Notes: generated from the sequence alone by a model not told the origin. A stretch of DNA of 64,000 bases from Streptosporangium carneum (GCF_027922005.1 NZ_BSEV01000038.1:1-64000); one strand, 5' to 3'; positions 16,294 to 25,848 are shown, counted from the first letter of the stretch. A program made the numbers and translations.

Positions 16294-17319
16294 TCAGCCC
16301 TCCGGGTCAGGTTCGAGGCCGTCGCCCCGCACCAGCGCGTCGCCGACCGGGGTCCTGCGATAGATCACGCTTCGCCCCGAGCGCGTCCGGCCGACCAGGC
16401 CCGTGTCGCGCAGGACCGCGAGGTGATCACCGACGTTGCCCAGGCTCATGTCGAGTCTGGCGACGAGCTGGGTCGTCGTTCCCGGCGTGGAGAGGGCGTG
16501 CAGGACGGCGGCCCTGGAACGGCCCAGGAGACGTTCGAGCGCCCCGGGCGAACGACCGGCCTCCGCCTCCCACACACCGGCGACGCCGGGAGAGGGATAG
16601 ACCAGCGTGTACGGCCAGGGGGCCTCGAGCTGGAGGGCGAAGGGGGCGAAGACGCTCGGTACCAGCAGGAGCCCCTGCCCGCCGAGACGGTAACGGCTGT
16701 TCTCGCCCTGGTCGAGGATCTCGAGATAGCCGCAGGTGTCGTCGGCACACCACCTGACGTCCGGCATGACCTCCTCGACCGCCTGGGCCCAGCCCGCCAT
16801 GGCCAACCGGTTTCCCCGTCGCAGGATCTCCTGTTCGAGGACCGCGTTGACGCGGTCCCAGTGTGGAGCCACGAGCACTTCCCACGCGAGCGCCAGCGCC
16901 TCGGCCAGGCGGTGTGTCACGTCAGGCGCCTCCAGGATCGCGAGGACCTCGGGCGACGGGCGGCCAAGGCCGTCCAGGTTCCTGCCGATCTCCAGGCGGG
17001 CCCGGTCCAGGGGCGTGGAGCGGACCACCTCCAGCTCGTCCTCTATCGAAATCCCGGTTCGCCTGGGTGGTGGGACGATGAAATCGATGTTGTAGCCGAA
17101 TCGCATGAGCGACGTAATCGCGAAGAGCGCCGGCTTTTCTGCGAGCAGGGCCAGGTATTCGCGTTCGTGCCGGCGTTTCCAGGCGCCGTGCGGCCCGGCG
17201 GGGCGGCGGCCCGAAACTATCCACAGCGAGTGCACCGTCTCCAGAAGAGGAGATATACCGAATCTGCTCTGCGCCAGATCCCTTGGAGTCGTGTCAACTC
17301 GAATGACGTTTCGGGCCAC
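16294..17319 (-). CDS. ArsR-like winged-helix regulator with DUF5937 N-terminal domain
   Basis: 341 residues. The N-terminal 240 residues match the DUF5937-type sensor region seen in many actinomycete ArsR-like proteins (SPLLETVHSLWIV at the start, YTLVYPSPGVAGVWE at the end). The C-terminal winged helix (about 255-330) has the turn TTTQLVARLDMSLGNVGDHL and the wing RSGRSVIYRRT. The metal-binding cysteines of classical ArsR are absent. It is divergent by 72 bp from an MFS exporter, so drug-responsive repression of that exporter is the simplest reading. Confidence 0.88.
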   Translation of the reverse strand: MARNVIRVDTTPRDLAQSRFGISPLLETVHSLWIVSGRRPAGPHGAWKRRHEREYLALLAEKPALFAITSLMRFGYNIDFIVPPPRRTGISIEDELEVVRSTPLDRARLEIGRNLDGLGRPSPEVLAILEAPDVTHRLAEALALAWEVLVAPHWDRVNAVLEQEILRRGNRLAMAGWAQAVEEVMPDVRWCADDTCGYLEILDQGENSRYRLGGQGLLLVPSVFAPFALQLEAPWPYTLVYPSPGVAGVWEAEAGRSPGALERLLGRSRAAVLHALSTPGTTTQLVARLDMSLGNVGDHLAVLRDTGLVGRTRSGRSVIYRRTPVGDALVRGDGLEPDPEG

Positions 17320-17391
17320 GCCGAAAGGCTAGCGCCGCCGGATCGGGCCATCAACACTTGGCCCACCACTCCTCGACGACCTGGATTCGGC

Positions 17392-18744
17392 ATGAAAACC
17401 TCACTCGATCGTCCCCGGTTGGAACGCCGCCCGCTGCCCCGGACCGTTCGGGTTCTGGCACCCGTCATAGGCCTGTCCAATTTCGGCGACGGTCTCGCCA
17501 TCACCGCTTTGATGCTCGAGTTTCACGACCGGCACGGGGGCGGAGCGGCGATGGCCGCGCTGTTCATGGCCCTTTCGGTCCCCGGCGTGCTCCTCGCCGG
17601 TCTCGCGGGACGGGTGGCGGACAGGGTGGCGGTGCGCAGGGTTGTCGTCCTGGCGGGCGTCGTGCTGGTGCTCGTCTGCGCGACGATGGCGTACGTCACG
17701 TCGATCGTCCTCATTCTGAGCCTGCTGTCGGTGCTGGCCGGGATCATGGCGCTCGTCATGCCCACGATGGCGAAGGCCGTGACTGACGCCTCCCCCGGCG
17801 ATCTCCTGAGCCGCGGCCAGGCACGGATGTCCATGATGGGAAGCCTGGGCTTCCTGCTCGGGCCTGCGGCGGGCGGCGTTCTGATGGAGACCGTGGGACT
17901 GCGGCCGATCCTGCTCATGGACGCGGCGAGCTTCGCCGCACTGCCGCTGGCGGCCCTGCTCCTGCCGAGAGGAGGTGAGGACCCGGCGGGCACGTCGTCC
18001 GCCGGTCCGGGCGGCGCCCCCTCCGCGTCCGGGCTTCTGCCAGGGCTGCGCGCGATCGCCGCCCATCCTGCCCTGCTGCGGACGGTCGGCCTCGGGATCG
18101 TTCTCACCGTCGGCCTTCAGGCCGTGAACGTCGTGGAGATTTTCTTCGTCCGCGACGATCTCGGCGGAGGCGCCGGGATTTTCGGTCTTCTCACCATGGT
18201 CTGGTCAGCCGGTCAGATAGTCGGCGCCTGGTTGGCCGGCGACTTCCTGATGGAAAGAAATCCGGTGCCGACGGCCTTTTTCACGACATTCACAGTGGCC
18301 GTTGTCACGTTATCGACCGTCGTGATCAGCGATATCCCGCCGTTCTTCGTCCTCCTGCTGCTCGGCGGACTCGCCTTGGGCGGTTTCAACGTGGCCCGTC
18401 AGACCCTGCTGGCGAGGTCGGTGGACCCGGCAGGCCGGGGCAGTGCCTTCGCCGCGCATACGGCATTGCTCAACACCGCGACCACGGTCGCGCTTCTGGT
18501 CGGCGGCGTCGTCTCCGTGTTCGTCGCGCCCCGGACGGTTTACGGAATCGTGGGAATGGTCACGCTCGTTTCGGTTCTGGTCGCAGGGACCCGACACCGG
18601 ACTTTCCGGGACCGGCCTGCGCCGGAGGGCGGCGGTCACGGCCGGGCGGACGCCCGCTCAGGTGAGGGCGAGGACGACGCCGACGACGGCGCCCACCGCG
18701 ACGACGTCGACCAGCGCCTGCAGGCCCCTCGCCAGGGCACCTGA
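17392..18744 (+). CDS. MFS drug-efflux-type transporter
   Basis: 450 residues and about 12 helices. It has RVADRVAVRRVVVLA (motif A type loop between helices 2 and 3) and QARMSMMGSLGFLLGPAAGG in helix 5, typical of the DHA3/MefA-like 12-helix exporters. ATG 17392 begins the protein at MKTSLDRPRLE; no clear ribosome site precedes it. The C-terminal tail (acidic, last 45 residues) overlaps a remnant gene on the opposite strand and may be a read-on extension. It is probably co-regulated with the divergent ArsR-like gene. Confidence 0.88.
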   Translation: MKTSLDRPRLERRPLPRTVRVLAPVIGLSNFGDGLAITALMLEFHDRHGGGAAMAALFMALSVPGVLLAGLAGRVADRVAVRRVVVLAGVVLVLVCATMAYVTSIVLILSLLSVLAGIMALVMPTMAKAVTDASPGDLLSRGQARMSMMGSLGFLLGPAAGGVLMETVGLRPILLMDAASFAALPLAALLLPRGGEDPAGTSSAGPGGAPSASGLLPGLRAIAAHPALLRTVGLGIVLTVGLQAVNVVEIFFVRDDLGGGAGIFGLLTMVWSAGQIVGAWLAGDFLMERNPVPTAFFTTFTVAVVTLSTVVISDIPPFFVLLLLGGLALGGFNVARQTLLARSVDPAGRGSAFAAHTALLNTATTVALLVGGVVSVFVAPRTVYGIVGMVTLVSVLVAGTRHRTFRDRPAPEGGGHGRADARSGEGEDDADDGAHRDDVDQRLQAPRQGT

Positions 18745-18850
18745 CCGTACGGCCGCCGCCCGCCCCGCCAGCCGCGGCTGGACCGCCATGAGCAGCGCGG
18801 CCAGGAGCACGAGCACCGGCACGACCGCGTCGAAGGCGGCGCTCTGTGCC
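18658..18850 (-). pseudogene. TauE/SafE-type membrane protein remnant
   Basis: A short frame contains AFDAVVPVLVLLAALLMAVQ, then PRLAGR, and ends LQALVDVVAVGAVVGVVLAL plus T. These look like a middle piece and the very end of a TauE/SafE (sulfite exporter-type) permease with the intervening 100 or so residues missing. The region overlaps the tail of the MFS gene. Identification is by recall of family motifs and is tentative. Confidence 0.35.
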
Positions 18851-19009
18851 GTCAGCACCGAAGTGCCCTGCCCTCGCTGGGCCGCTCCCGCCCGCCAGCC
18901 GGCGCGCGACCGGGGATCCCCCGGCGGGGAGCCGGGTTCTCCCCCGGGACCCGCGGAGGCGTCGCGCCGGGCGCGGGCCGTCAGCCGGCGAAACCCGCCC
19001 TGCGGCGCG

Positions 19010-19291
19010 TCACGCCGCCCACAGGCTCGGATGCGGACCTCCGACGGTCCCCGTGGGGTCGACGACGATGCCGACGACGCCGAGATCCTTGACCATCCCC
19101 CGCAGCGCGCGCTCGTCGAGCCACATCCACGCGTGGCCGTCGCCGAGGGCTTCGACGAGCCTGTCCCGCGAGGTGAACGCGACCGCCGTCCGCTCACCCG
19201 CTCGTGTCCGGAACAGGCGCAGCGCCAGGGTCCCGCCCCCAGGGCGGACGGGTACCAGCAACGGGGAGTCGTTCCTGTGCGAGATCTCCAT
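19010..19291 (-). CDS. SAV_915/SseB-like small protein
   Basis: 93 residues starting at ATG 19291 behind AGGAGGAA. The pattern PLLVPVRPGGGTLALRLFRT, then TAVAFTSRDRLVEALG, with a C-terminal LGVVGIVVDPTG strand, matches the small SseB-like proteins abundant in actinomycetes (SAV_915 group). Function unknown. About 160 bp of unassigned sequence follows toward the TauE remnant. Confidence 0.75.
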   Translation of the reverse strand: MEISHRNDSPLLVPVRPGGGTLALRLFRTRAGERTAVAFTSRDRLVEALGDGHAWMWLDERALRGMVKDLGVVGIVVDPTGTVGGPHPSLWAA

Positions 19292-19683
19292 GGATTCCTC
19301 CTGCTTCACATAGCGAGGCGCGGTGGCCGCGCAGAAGGGACGCTATGGCGGCCGGCGAGCGGAAAAAGTGATCCAGATGGGATTCTGACGTACATAGGGC
19401 CCTCTCTGACAGCCCCTTGACGCTCGGTCACCGGACGGGAACGCGACGCCTCGCCTCGGAGCGGGCCGGGAGAACCGGCGGCCCCGCGGGCCGGACGGCC
19501 GATCGCCACTGGTCAGGGATTCGCGGTCACCCCCGAGACGCGACGGGCGGCGACCGTTCCCCAGAGGGCGGGGCTTCTCCGTCCGCCGAGATCTGACGCC
19601 CAAAAAGCAGGTTCGCGCGGGCCCGACACGACGAGAGCGCCAACCTCTTCCCTTCCCGACAATTAGCATATTTCCTACTTTTT

Positions 19684-19695
19684 TAGTGTGATACT
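19684..19695 (+). promoter_or_regulatory. Promoter -10 region of the TTC38-like gene
   Basis: An AT-rich pocket (19660-19695) in otherwise GC-rich DNA contains TAGTGT (19684-19689) and GATACT (19690-19695). Using the first would give a leaderless start at ATG 19696; using the second would favour ATG 19726 with its ribosome site. The rest of the 19292-19683 gap shows nothing I can assign. Confidence 0.45.
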
Positions 19696-19725
19696 ATGCC
19701 GCCGCATGCCGATCCGGGAGGGCCG

Positions 19726-21123
19726 ATGCGCCAGGACGAGCACGGGCTGACGCTGAGCTCGGCGAGCGACGCCGCCGTGCGCCGTTACGACCGGGCCGTG
19801 CACGAGCTGCTGCGCTTCCGCGCCGAGGTGGACGGGGAGGCGAGGGCCGCGCTGGCCGAGGATCCCGACTTCCCGATGGGCAACGTCCTGGCCGCCTACC
19901 TCGGCCTGCTGACCACCGAGCCCGCCGACGCGCGCGAGGCGCGGGAGAGGTTCGCGGCCTTCCGCTCCAGAGTCTCCGGGCGGGCGCTGCCCCCCAGGGA
20001 GCGGGCGCACCTGCGGGCCGTACGGGCGCTCCTGGACGGCGACTTCCTGACGTGCGGGACACTGCTGGGACAGATCACCGAGGAACACCCCAGGGACGCG
20101 CTCGCGCTGGCCGTCGGACACCAGATCGACTTCTTCACCGGCGACGCCAGAGCGCTGCGGGACCGCGTCGGGGGCGCACTGTCGGCCTGGCACGAGGACG
20201 ACAGGCACTACGGGCTCCTGCTCGGGATGTACGCCTTCGGGCTCGAGGAGGCGGGCCACTACGACCGGTCGGAGGAGGTCGGCCTGCGCGCGGTCGAGCT
20301 CGACCCCGAGGACGTGTGGGGCATCCACGCCGTCGCGCACACCTACGAGATGCAGGGCCGCTTCGGCGACGGCGTGCGTTACCTCGACGACAGGCTGGAC
20401 GACTGGTCCGCGGGCACCTTCCTCAACGTCCACACCTGGTGGCACTACTGCCTGTTCGCCCTGGAGGCGGGCGCGACCGGCAAGGTGCTCGGCGTCTACG
20501 ACGCCGTACTGGCGGGCGGGGAGACGGCGATGGAGATACTCGACGCCGCCGCCCTGCTGTGGCGTCTGCTCCTGGAGGACTCCGACCAGACCGAGCGGTG
20601 GAAGGCTCTCGCCGACGCCTGGGCGCCCAAGATGGAGGAGCCGTTCTACGCGTTCAACGACATGCACGCCGTCATGTCCTATGTGGGCGCTGACCGGATC
20701 GCCGAGGCGGAGAGGCTGATCGCGAGCCGTGAGCGCTACGTGGCGGACGGCCGCGGCGGCGGCGTGACGAACGTCGCGATGACCGCGCGGGTCGGCCTGC
20801 CCGTCTGCCGGGCCCTCGTGGCGTTCGGGCGGCGGGACTACCACGGGGTCGTCGACCTGCTGTACCCGATCAGGCACCGGATCAACGAGTTCGGCGGCAG
20901 CCACGCCCAGCGCGACGTCGTCCAGAAGACGCTCGTCGAGGCGGCGATCAGGTCGGGGCGGCGTGAGGCCCGGGTCCTGGTGAGCGAGCGGATCAACGTC
21001 AGGCCGTGCAGCCCGTTCAACTGGCTGAAGCAGAGCGCGCTGGCCGACGACCTCGGCGCGCGCGCCGCCGCCAGGCTCCAGGCCGAACGTCTCGTACGGC
21101 AGGCGGCCCTCCCTTTTTCCTGA
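19726..21123 (+). CDS. TTC38-like tetratricopeptide repeat protein
   Basis: 465 residues from ATG 19726 (GGGAGGG just upstream); an ATG at 19696 is the alternative. The sequence is helical throughout with TPR-like pairs. It shows the marks of the TTC38 family: an N-terminal GLTLSSASDAAVRRYDRAV, a central DVWGIHAVAHTYEMQGR followed by NVHTWWHYCLF, and later FNDMHAVMSYVG. Conserved His and Trp in those segments are striking for a scaffold and hint at a small-molecule or metal site, but no activity is established for the family. It is monocistronic; the gene upstream is on the other strand. Confidence 0.85.
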   Translation: MRQDEHGLTLSSASDAAVRRYDRAVHELLRFRAEVDGEARAALAEDPDFPMGNVLAAYLGLLTTEPADAREARERFAAFRSRVSGRALPPRERAHLRAVRALLDGDFLTCGTLLGQITEEHPRDALALAVGHQIDFFTGDARALRDRVGGALSAWHEDDRHYGLLLGMYAFGLEEAGHYDRSEEVGLRAVELDPEDVWGIHAVAHTYEMQGRFGDGVRYLDDRLDDWSAGTFLNVHTWWHYCLFALEAGATGKVLGVYDAVLAGGETAMEILDAAALLWRLLLEDSDQTERWKALADAWAPKMEEPFYAFNDMHAVMSYVGADRIAEAERLIASRERYVADGRGGGVTNVAMTARVGLPVCRALVAFGRRDYHGVVDLLYPIRHRINEFGGSHAQRDVVQKTLVEAAIRSGRREARVLVSERINVRPCSPFNWLKQSALADDLGARAAARLQAERLVRQAALPFS

Positions 21124-21369
21124 CCCCGTCGCCCTCCCCACACGCCCGAATCCCTTTTGAGTGATTTATCCAATTATTTTTGGCCACTCAACCCCCTTAA
21201 TATATAGAATTTCATACCATCACCACCAAACCCCTCCTTTATCAACAAAGGATTGATATCGTCATTCGGCGAGAGATCGGCAATTTCCCGGAAATCAACC
21301 GGCTACGCCGCGTAGTATCTGCGGAACCGCCGTTCACGGGAAATTCGTCGTCCTCCAAAGGCCTTCTGC
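21124..21369 (+). promoter_or_regulatory. Strikingly AT-rich intergenic region with hairpins and a promoter
   Basis: Bases 21150-21260 are AT-rich, unlike all surroundings. TTGAGTG/CACTCAA (23-nt spacer) and CCTTT/AAAGG around ATCAAC are possible hairpins that could end the TTC38-like transcript. ATTTCC-C-GGAAAT (21283-21295) is a symmetrical site, and TAGTAT near 21316 is a -10 candidate for the VWA gene, whose AAAGG ribosome site lies at 21358-21362. Confidence 0.45.
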
Positions 21370-23268
21370 ATGCCAGAGCCCACCGATTCGCAGCCCCGCC
21401 GCCTCAGGGACCAGATAAGCGAAACAGCCCGCCAGGATCGTCAGGCGTTCGTCGACGCCCTGGAGAAACTGCCCGACTGGCTGCAGGTCCTGCTGTTCGT
21501 CGTGGTCATGGCGGGCTACGTGCTCGTGTTCCTCTTCAGGGTCGCCTCCAAAGTGCTCCGGGCGGCTTGGGCCGCGCTGGCGGTCCCGCTGCGCCGGACG
21601 GTTCCGTATCTCGGCCTGCTGGCCGTCAGTCTCGGCGCGGGCTGGTGGGCGACCGACGACAGCCTGCCGGAGAACCCGTGCGGGATCCGGCAGAACCTCA
21701 ACGTGACCACGACACAGGACGAGGAACCCCTGCTGCGGATCCTGGCCGAGGAGTTCACGAACGACCCCCGCGTCGTGTGCCCGATCACCGTCACGGTCAG
21801 CGCCGCCATCGGGCAGGACGAGATCCAGAGGGCCCTGGAGAACGGCTGGTCTCCCGCCGACCCCGGAGCCGTCTACCCCAGACGCCCGATCGTCCTCTCA
21901 CCGCGCCCCGACATGATCATCCTTGGCTCGTCCGAACACGCCCGGGCCATCCTCGAGGACCCGGCCATCCTGAACGCGGATCCACCGAGGGCGCTTCCTG
22001 CCGACGAGGGCTCGCTGGGCAGGTCCCCGGTGGTGCTGGCCGTGCACAACGGGGGGTCGGAGAAGGACGTCGGCGCGGGCGCGGCGAAGGCGCCGGGCAT
22101 CACGGAACAGGTCAGGCGCGTCAAACGCGACTACACCGTCGTCCGCCCCTTTCCCGAGCGCTCGGACGCGGCGAGGCTGGCGACCTTCGCCCTCTACCGG
22201 GGAACGGACGACAAGGAGCGCGAGGAGGTCGAGGACGACCTCACCCCCAGCCTCGGCGACGTGCCGCTGGGGTCGTCGTTCGAGCTGCTCTGCGCCGCCC
22301 TCGGCCACGGGGACAGGGACAGAGGGAAGGACCTGGCCGTGATCGCGCCGCTGTACGCGGTCCGTGTCATCACCGGCACGGCCGGAAAGCGGCACGACCC
22401 CTGCCCCTCCCAGCCGCGGGAAAGGGCCTTCGACCCGCTGCCGCTCTCCGACGTCCCGCCGCTCGACCATCCTCTGATCAGGGTGCGATGGCCGGGAGAG
22501 ACCGACCGGAACCGGGACGCCGCCGTCGACGAGTTCCGCGACTGGCTCAGGAAGCGGCTTCCCGCGAAGGTCTCGGGAGGCTCCTTCCCGACGGACGCCC
22601 CCTCCGACCCCTCCCCCGCGACGAAGGTCGAACAGTACGAGGCGGCCAGAACCTCGATCAAGGTGGCCGTCATGATCGACGTCTCCGGCTCGGTGGTGCG
22701 CCACGTCGGGCGGGACGGCGACGGCATGGAGCGGGCCAGGCGGCTCACCAGCCACCTGGCCGAGCAACTCAACCATCACGACTCCATGGGACTGTGGCAC
22801 CTCCCCGGCTCCCCCCGGCAGGCGGCAGGCAAGGCGGTGGGGATCTTCTCGGTCGGCGACTCCCCGCCCGACAACCTCTACCGGGCGCTCGACCGCCTGA
22901 AGCAGGTCGACGGCGGATCTCCGATCTTCACCGCCGCGGCCGAGGTCGTCGAGGAGGAGGGCCTGGACGCCGAGGCCACACTCATCGTGATCACCGACGG
23001 CGACGACCGGCCGCTCAAGAGCCGGCCGATCAGGTCCGCGGTCGCCGCCGGAGAACTGTCGAAGAAACTCAGGGAGCGGAAAGTACACCTGTACGTCCTC
23101 AACATCACGGCCGCCGAATCCGTGGAGCCCGACGAATCCGACAGATGTCAGGCCCTGAGGTCGCTTCTCGGAAGCGCTCTCACCGGTTGCATGCCCGCCG
23201 AGGACGAGGCCGCGTCCACGGTGATCACCCGACTGATCGGCAAGCTCCGTGTCCGGAGGCCGGCGTGA
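21370..23268 (+). CDS. Membrane-anchored substrate-binding-like protein with C-terminal VWA domain
   Basis: 632 residues. The N-terminal cytoplasmic stretch (1-38) is followed by two hydrophobic helices (about 40-60 and 76-94), a long extracellular region resembling a type-2 periplasmic binding protein (about 100-420), and a von Willebrand A domain (430-625). The metal-ion-dependent adhesion site is intact: D437-V-S-G-S, a Thr in SPIFTAA and the late DGDD. VWA domains mediate metal-dependent protein contacts. The stop overlaps the next gene's GTG (GTGA), so the two products are made together and probably form a surface complex. Ligand unknown. Confidence 0.8.
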   Translation: MPEPTDSQPRRLRDQISETARQDRQAFVDALEKLPDWLQVLLFVVVMAGYVLVFLFRVASKVLRAAWAALAVPLRRTVPYLGLLAVSLGAGWWATDDSLPENPCGIRQNLNVTTTQDEEPLLRILAEEFTNDPRVVCPITVTVSAAIGQDEIQRALENGWSPADPGAVYPRRPIVLSPRPDMIILGSSEHARAILEDPAILNADPPRALPADEGSLGRSPVVLAVHNGGSEKDVGAGAAKAPGITEQVRRVKRDYTVVRPFPERSDAARLATFALYRGTDDKEREEVEDDLTPSLGDVPLGSSFELLCAALGHGDRDRGKDLAVIAPLYAVRVITGTAGKRHDPCPSQPRERAFDPLPLSDVPPLDHPLIRVRWPGETDRNRDAAVDEFRDWLRKRLPAKVSGGSFPTDAPSDPSPATKVEQYEAARTSIKVAVMIDVSGSVVRHVGRDGDGMERARRLTSHLAEQLNHHDSMGLWHLPGSPRQAAGKAVGIFSVGDSPPDNLYRALDRLKQVDGGSPIFTAAAEVVEEEGLDAEATLIVITDGDDRPLKSRPIRSAVAAGELSKKLRERKVHLYVLNITAAESVEPDESDRCQALRSLLGSALTGCMPAEDEAASTVITRLIGKLRVRRPA

Positions 23269-24554
23269 ACGGCGAACTGAGCCGCAGGAGCCTGCTGGCC
23301 GGGGCGGGCGTCCTGGCGGGCGCCGCGCTGGGAGTCGGCGGCCGGCTCTGGCAGGACCGTCGACGCTACGGCGAGCTCCCCCCGCACAACGGCCTCGTCC
23401 TGCTCAGCGGGGAGGAACTGAGCCGGGGCGAACAGCGCCGCAAGCTCGTGGGCGAATGGAACAGCGACGAGAAACACCCCCATGTGACGCTGATCGAGCT
23501 GGAGGGGAGCACCGACCTGCGCCGCAGCGAGATCGTCGCCGCGGCGCAGATGGGCGGTCACCGATACGACGTGGTCAACGTCGACGTCGCATGGATGGCC
23601 GAGCTGATCGACCGCGGCTATCTCGCCGAGTTCCCCTCACTGGACACGAGAGACTTCTACGGAAGCGCCCTGAAGACCGTCTCCGCGGGCGGCAAACGCT
23701 ACGGGGTGCCCTTCGCCTCCGACGCTCCCCTGCTGTACTACGACAAGCGGATCGCCTCGGAGCCGCCCAGGACGTTCATGGACGCGGTGGATCTGGGCCG
23801 GAGGCTCAAGAAGGACCTCGGCGAGGAGGAGCAGGTCTACGCCTACGCGGGCCAGTTCATGGACTACGAGGGTCTCACCGTCAACGCGATGGAGATCATC
23901 CTGTCCAACGGGGGCGACTACCTGGAGTTCGACGGCCTCGCCGTCGAGGCCCTGAGACACCTGGTGGGCTGTCTCAGGGACCGCTCCGTCGTGGGCGAGG
24001 AGGAGAAGAACAGCCTGCGGCTGTTCCGGGAGGGCAGGGCCGTCTTCCTGCGCAGCTGGTCCTACGCCTTCCACCAGCTCGTCGACGTCCCGCCGTTCAA
24101 GGACGACAACGAACGGCTCGGCGTGGTCGCCCTGCCGTGGCCGGGAGTGCTCGGCGGGCACAACCTCGCCGTCACCACGACCTCCGCGCTGCGCAGGGAG
24201 GCCTCCGATTTCATCGTCGAGATGACCGCGCCCGGTTCCGTGCAGCGGACCTTCGGCTGCGGCGGCTACGCCTCGCCCCGCCCTTCTTCCTACAGCGATC
24301 CGAAATGCCCGGGCATCGACGAAGGCGCGTCCGTCGCCTCGGAAACCGAGGAGGAGAGGACCCCGGATCTGAAGGAGTTCGCCGCGAACGTGCACCTGTC
24401 GCTGACGAGGACGGAGACGCGTCCCCTGACCTCCTGGTATCCCGACTACAGCCTCGTCCTGCGCCGCCACCTCATGCGAGCGCGGGCGGGAGACGGGGAG
24501 ATCGACGACCGGGAGCTGCGAGAGGAGGTCCGCAGGATCCGCGGTGTCCCGTAG
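23265..24554 (+). CDS. Tat-exported extracellular solute-binding protein
   Basis: 429 residues, GTG start with GGAGG five bases upstream. The N-terminus has a twin-arginine signal (SRRSLLAGAGVLAG), and the body is a type-1 ABC solute-binding fold: YDVVNVDVAWMAELIDRGYL, GKRYGVPFASDAPLLYYDK, LRLFREGRAVFLRSWSYAF and a hinge near residue 300. These motifs resemble sugar-binding proteins of the MalE/trehalose class. No ABC permease or ATPase gene adjoins, so it may act as a sensor or as a partner of the coupled VWA protein instead of feeding a transporter. Confidence 0.82.
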   Translation: MNGELSRRSLLAGAGVLAGAALGVGGRLWQDRRRYGELPPHNGLVLLSGEELSRGEQRRKLVGEWNSDEKHPHVTLIELEGSTDLRRSEIVAAAQMGGHRYDVVNVDVAWMAELIDRGYLAEFPSLDTRDFYGSALKTVSAGGKRYGVPFASDAPLLYYDKRIASEPPRTFMDAVDLGRRLKKDLGEEEQVYAYAGQFMDYEGLTVNAMEIILSNGGDYLEFDGLAVEALRHLVGCLRDRSVVGEEEKNSLRLFREGRAVFLRSWSYAFHQLVDVPPFKDDNERLGVVALPWPGVLGGHNLAVTTTSALRREASDFIVEMTAPGSVQRTFGCGGYASPRPSSYSDPKCPGIDEGASVASETEEERTPDLKEFAANVHLSLTRTETRPLTSWYPDYSLVLRRHLMRARAGDGEIDDRELREEVRRIRGVP

Positions 24555-24708
24555 GGACGGCGCGTCGTCCTGCGGCTGAGCCGTCGTGCGGAGAGAACCC
24601 GCCGTCCGGCCCGCCCCGGCTGCGGGCAGCCGGGAGACGGCGGGGACGGACAAGGGATGGCCGGTGCGTCCATGGACGGCGTTGATCTTTTTGGCTAGCT
24701 TCCCGGAA

Positions 24709-25848
24709 ATGAGGTTCAGATCCGCGCTGGGCGTGCTCTCGGCGGTGGGTGTGCTGGTCGCCGCCGCTCCCGCGTTCGCGGAGACCACGCCCCCCGACGG
24801 CCCGGCGTCCACGGAGGCGGCGTCCTCCGGCGGCCCCGTGTCCGCGCCGACGTCCCTCGGCCACGCTCTCACCTGGGAGCTCAAGCCCACCGGGGTCACG
24901 GCCCGCCTGCGCGGCCTGTCCCCGGTGAACCGTGACGTCGCGTGGGCCTCCGGAAGCCTCGGCACCGTGCTGCGCACCCACGACGGCGGCCGGAGCTGGC
25001 AGAACGTCTCCCCACCCGACAGCGCCGACCTGCAGTTCAGGGACGTCGAGGCCTTCGACGCCCGCAACGCCGTGATCCTGTCGATCGGCGAGGGCGAGTC
25101 CTCACGCGTCTACCGCACCGGGGACGGGGGCCGGACCTGGACGCAGACGTTCCGCAACGACGATCAGAAGGCCTTCTACGACTGCATGGCCTTCTTCGAC
25201 CGCAGGCACGGGCTGGCGGTGAGCGACCCGGTCGACGGCAGGTTCCGCGTCCTGTCCACCGACGACGGGGGACGGAGCTGGCGGGTCCTTCCCCCGAAGG
25301 GGATGCCCGACGCCCTTCCCGGCGAGGCGGGATTCGCGGCCAGCGGCCAGTGCCTCACCACCTCGGGTGGGCGTGACGTCTGGCTGGCCACCGGCGGGGG
25401 CGCGCGCTCGCGCGTCTTCCACTCCCGCGACCGAGGCCGTACCTGGACGGTGGCCGAAACCCCCGTACCCGCCGCCGACCCCGCGCGGGGCGTCTTCGCC
25501 CTGGCGTTCCGCGACCCGCGCCACGGCATCGCCGTCGGCGGCGACTACCAGCCGGACCTGCCCTCCCCCGACGCCGCGGCCCTGACCCGGGACGGCGGCG
25601 CCACCTGGCGGCTCGCGTCCGCGCCACCGCAGGCCTACCGGTCGGGCGTGGCGTGGCTGCCCCACCTTCCGTTCGGCGCGATCGCGGTCGGTCCCACCGG
25701 AAGCGACGTGACCCTCTCCTCGGGCAGGCAGTGGCAGCGGTTCGACACCGGTTCCTTCGACACGGTCGCCTGCACCGCCGACCTGAGCTGCTGGGCGTCC
25801 GGCGAGCAGGGCAGGATCGCCCGCCTGACGTTCCCCCGCCGCCCGTAG
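24709..25848 (+). CDS. Secreted BNR/Asp-box beta-propeller protein
   Basis: 379 residues from ATG 24709, with TAGCTT at -10 spacing (probably leaderless). A signal peptide cleaved near AFA-E24 precedes a propeller with five Asp-box turns: THDGGRSW, TGDGGRTW, TDDGGRSW, SRDRGRTW and TRDGGATW. The architecture resembles Ycf48-like or sialidase-type propellers, but the catalytic residues of sialidases are not evident, so a carbohydrate-binding or structural role is likely. It stands 155 bp after the solute-binding gene. Confidence 0.82.
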   Translation: MRFRSALGVLSAVGVLVAAAPAFAETTPPDGPASTEAASSGGPVSAPTSLGHALTWELKPTGVTARLRGLSPVNRDVAWASGSLGTVLRTHDGGRSWQNVSPPDSADLQFRDVEAFDARNAVILSIGEGESSRVYRTGDGGRTWTQTFRNDDQKAFYDCMAFFDRRHGLAVSDPVDGRFRVLSTDDGGRSWRVLPPKGMPDALPGEAGFAASGQCLTTSGGRDVWLATGGGARSRVFHSRDRGRTWTVAETPVPAADPARGVFALAFRDPRHGIAVGGDYQPDLPSPDAAALTRDGGATWRLASAPPQAYRSGVAWLPHLPFGAIAVGPTGSDVTLSSGRQWQRFDTGSFDTVACTADLSCWASGEQGRIARLTFPRRP

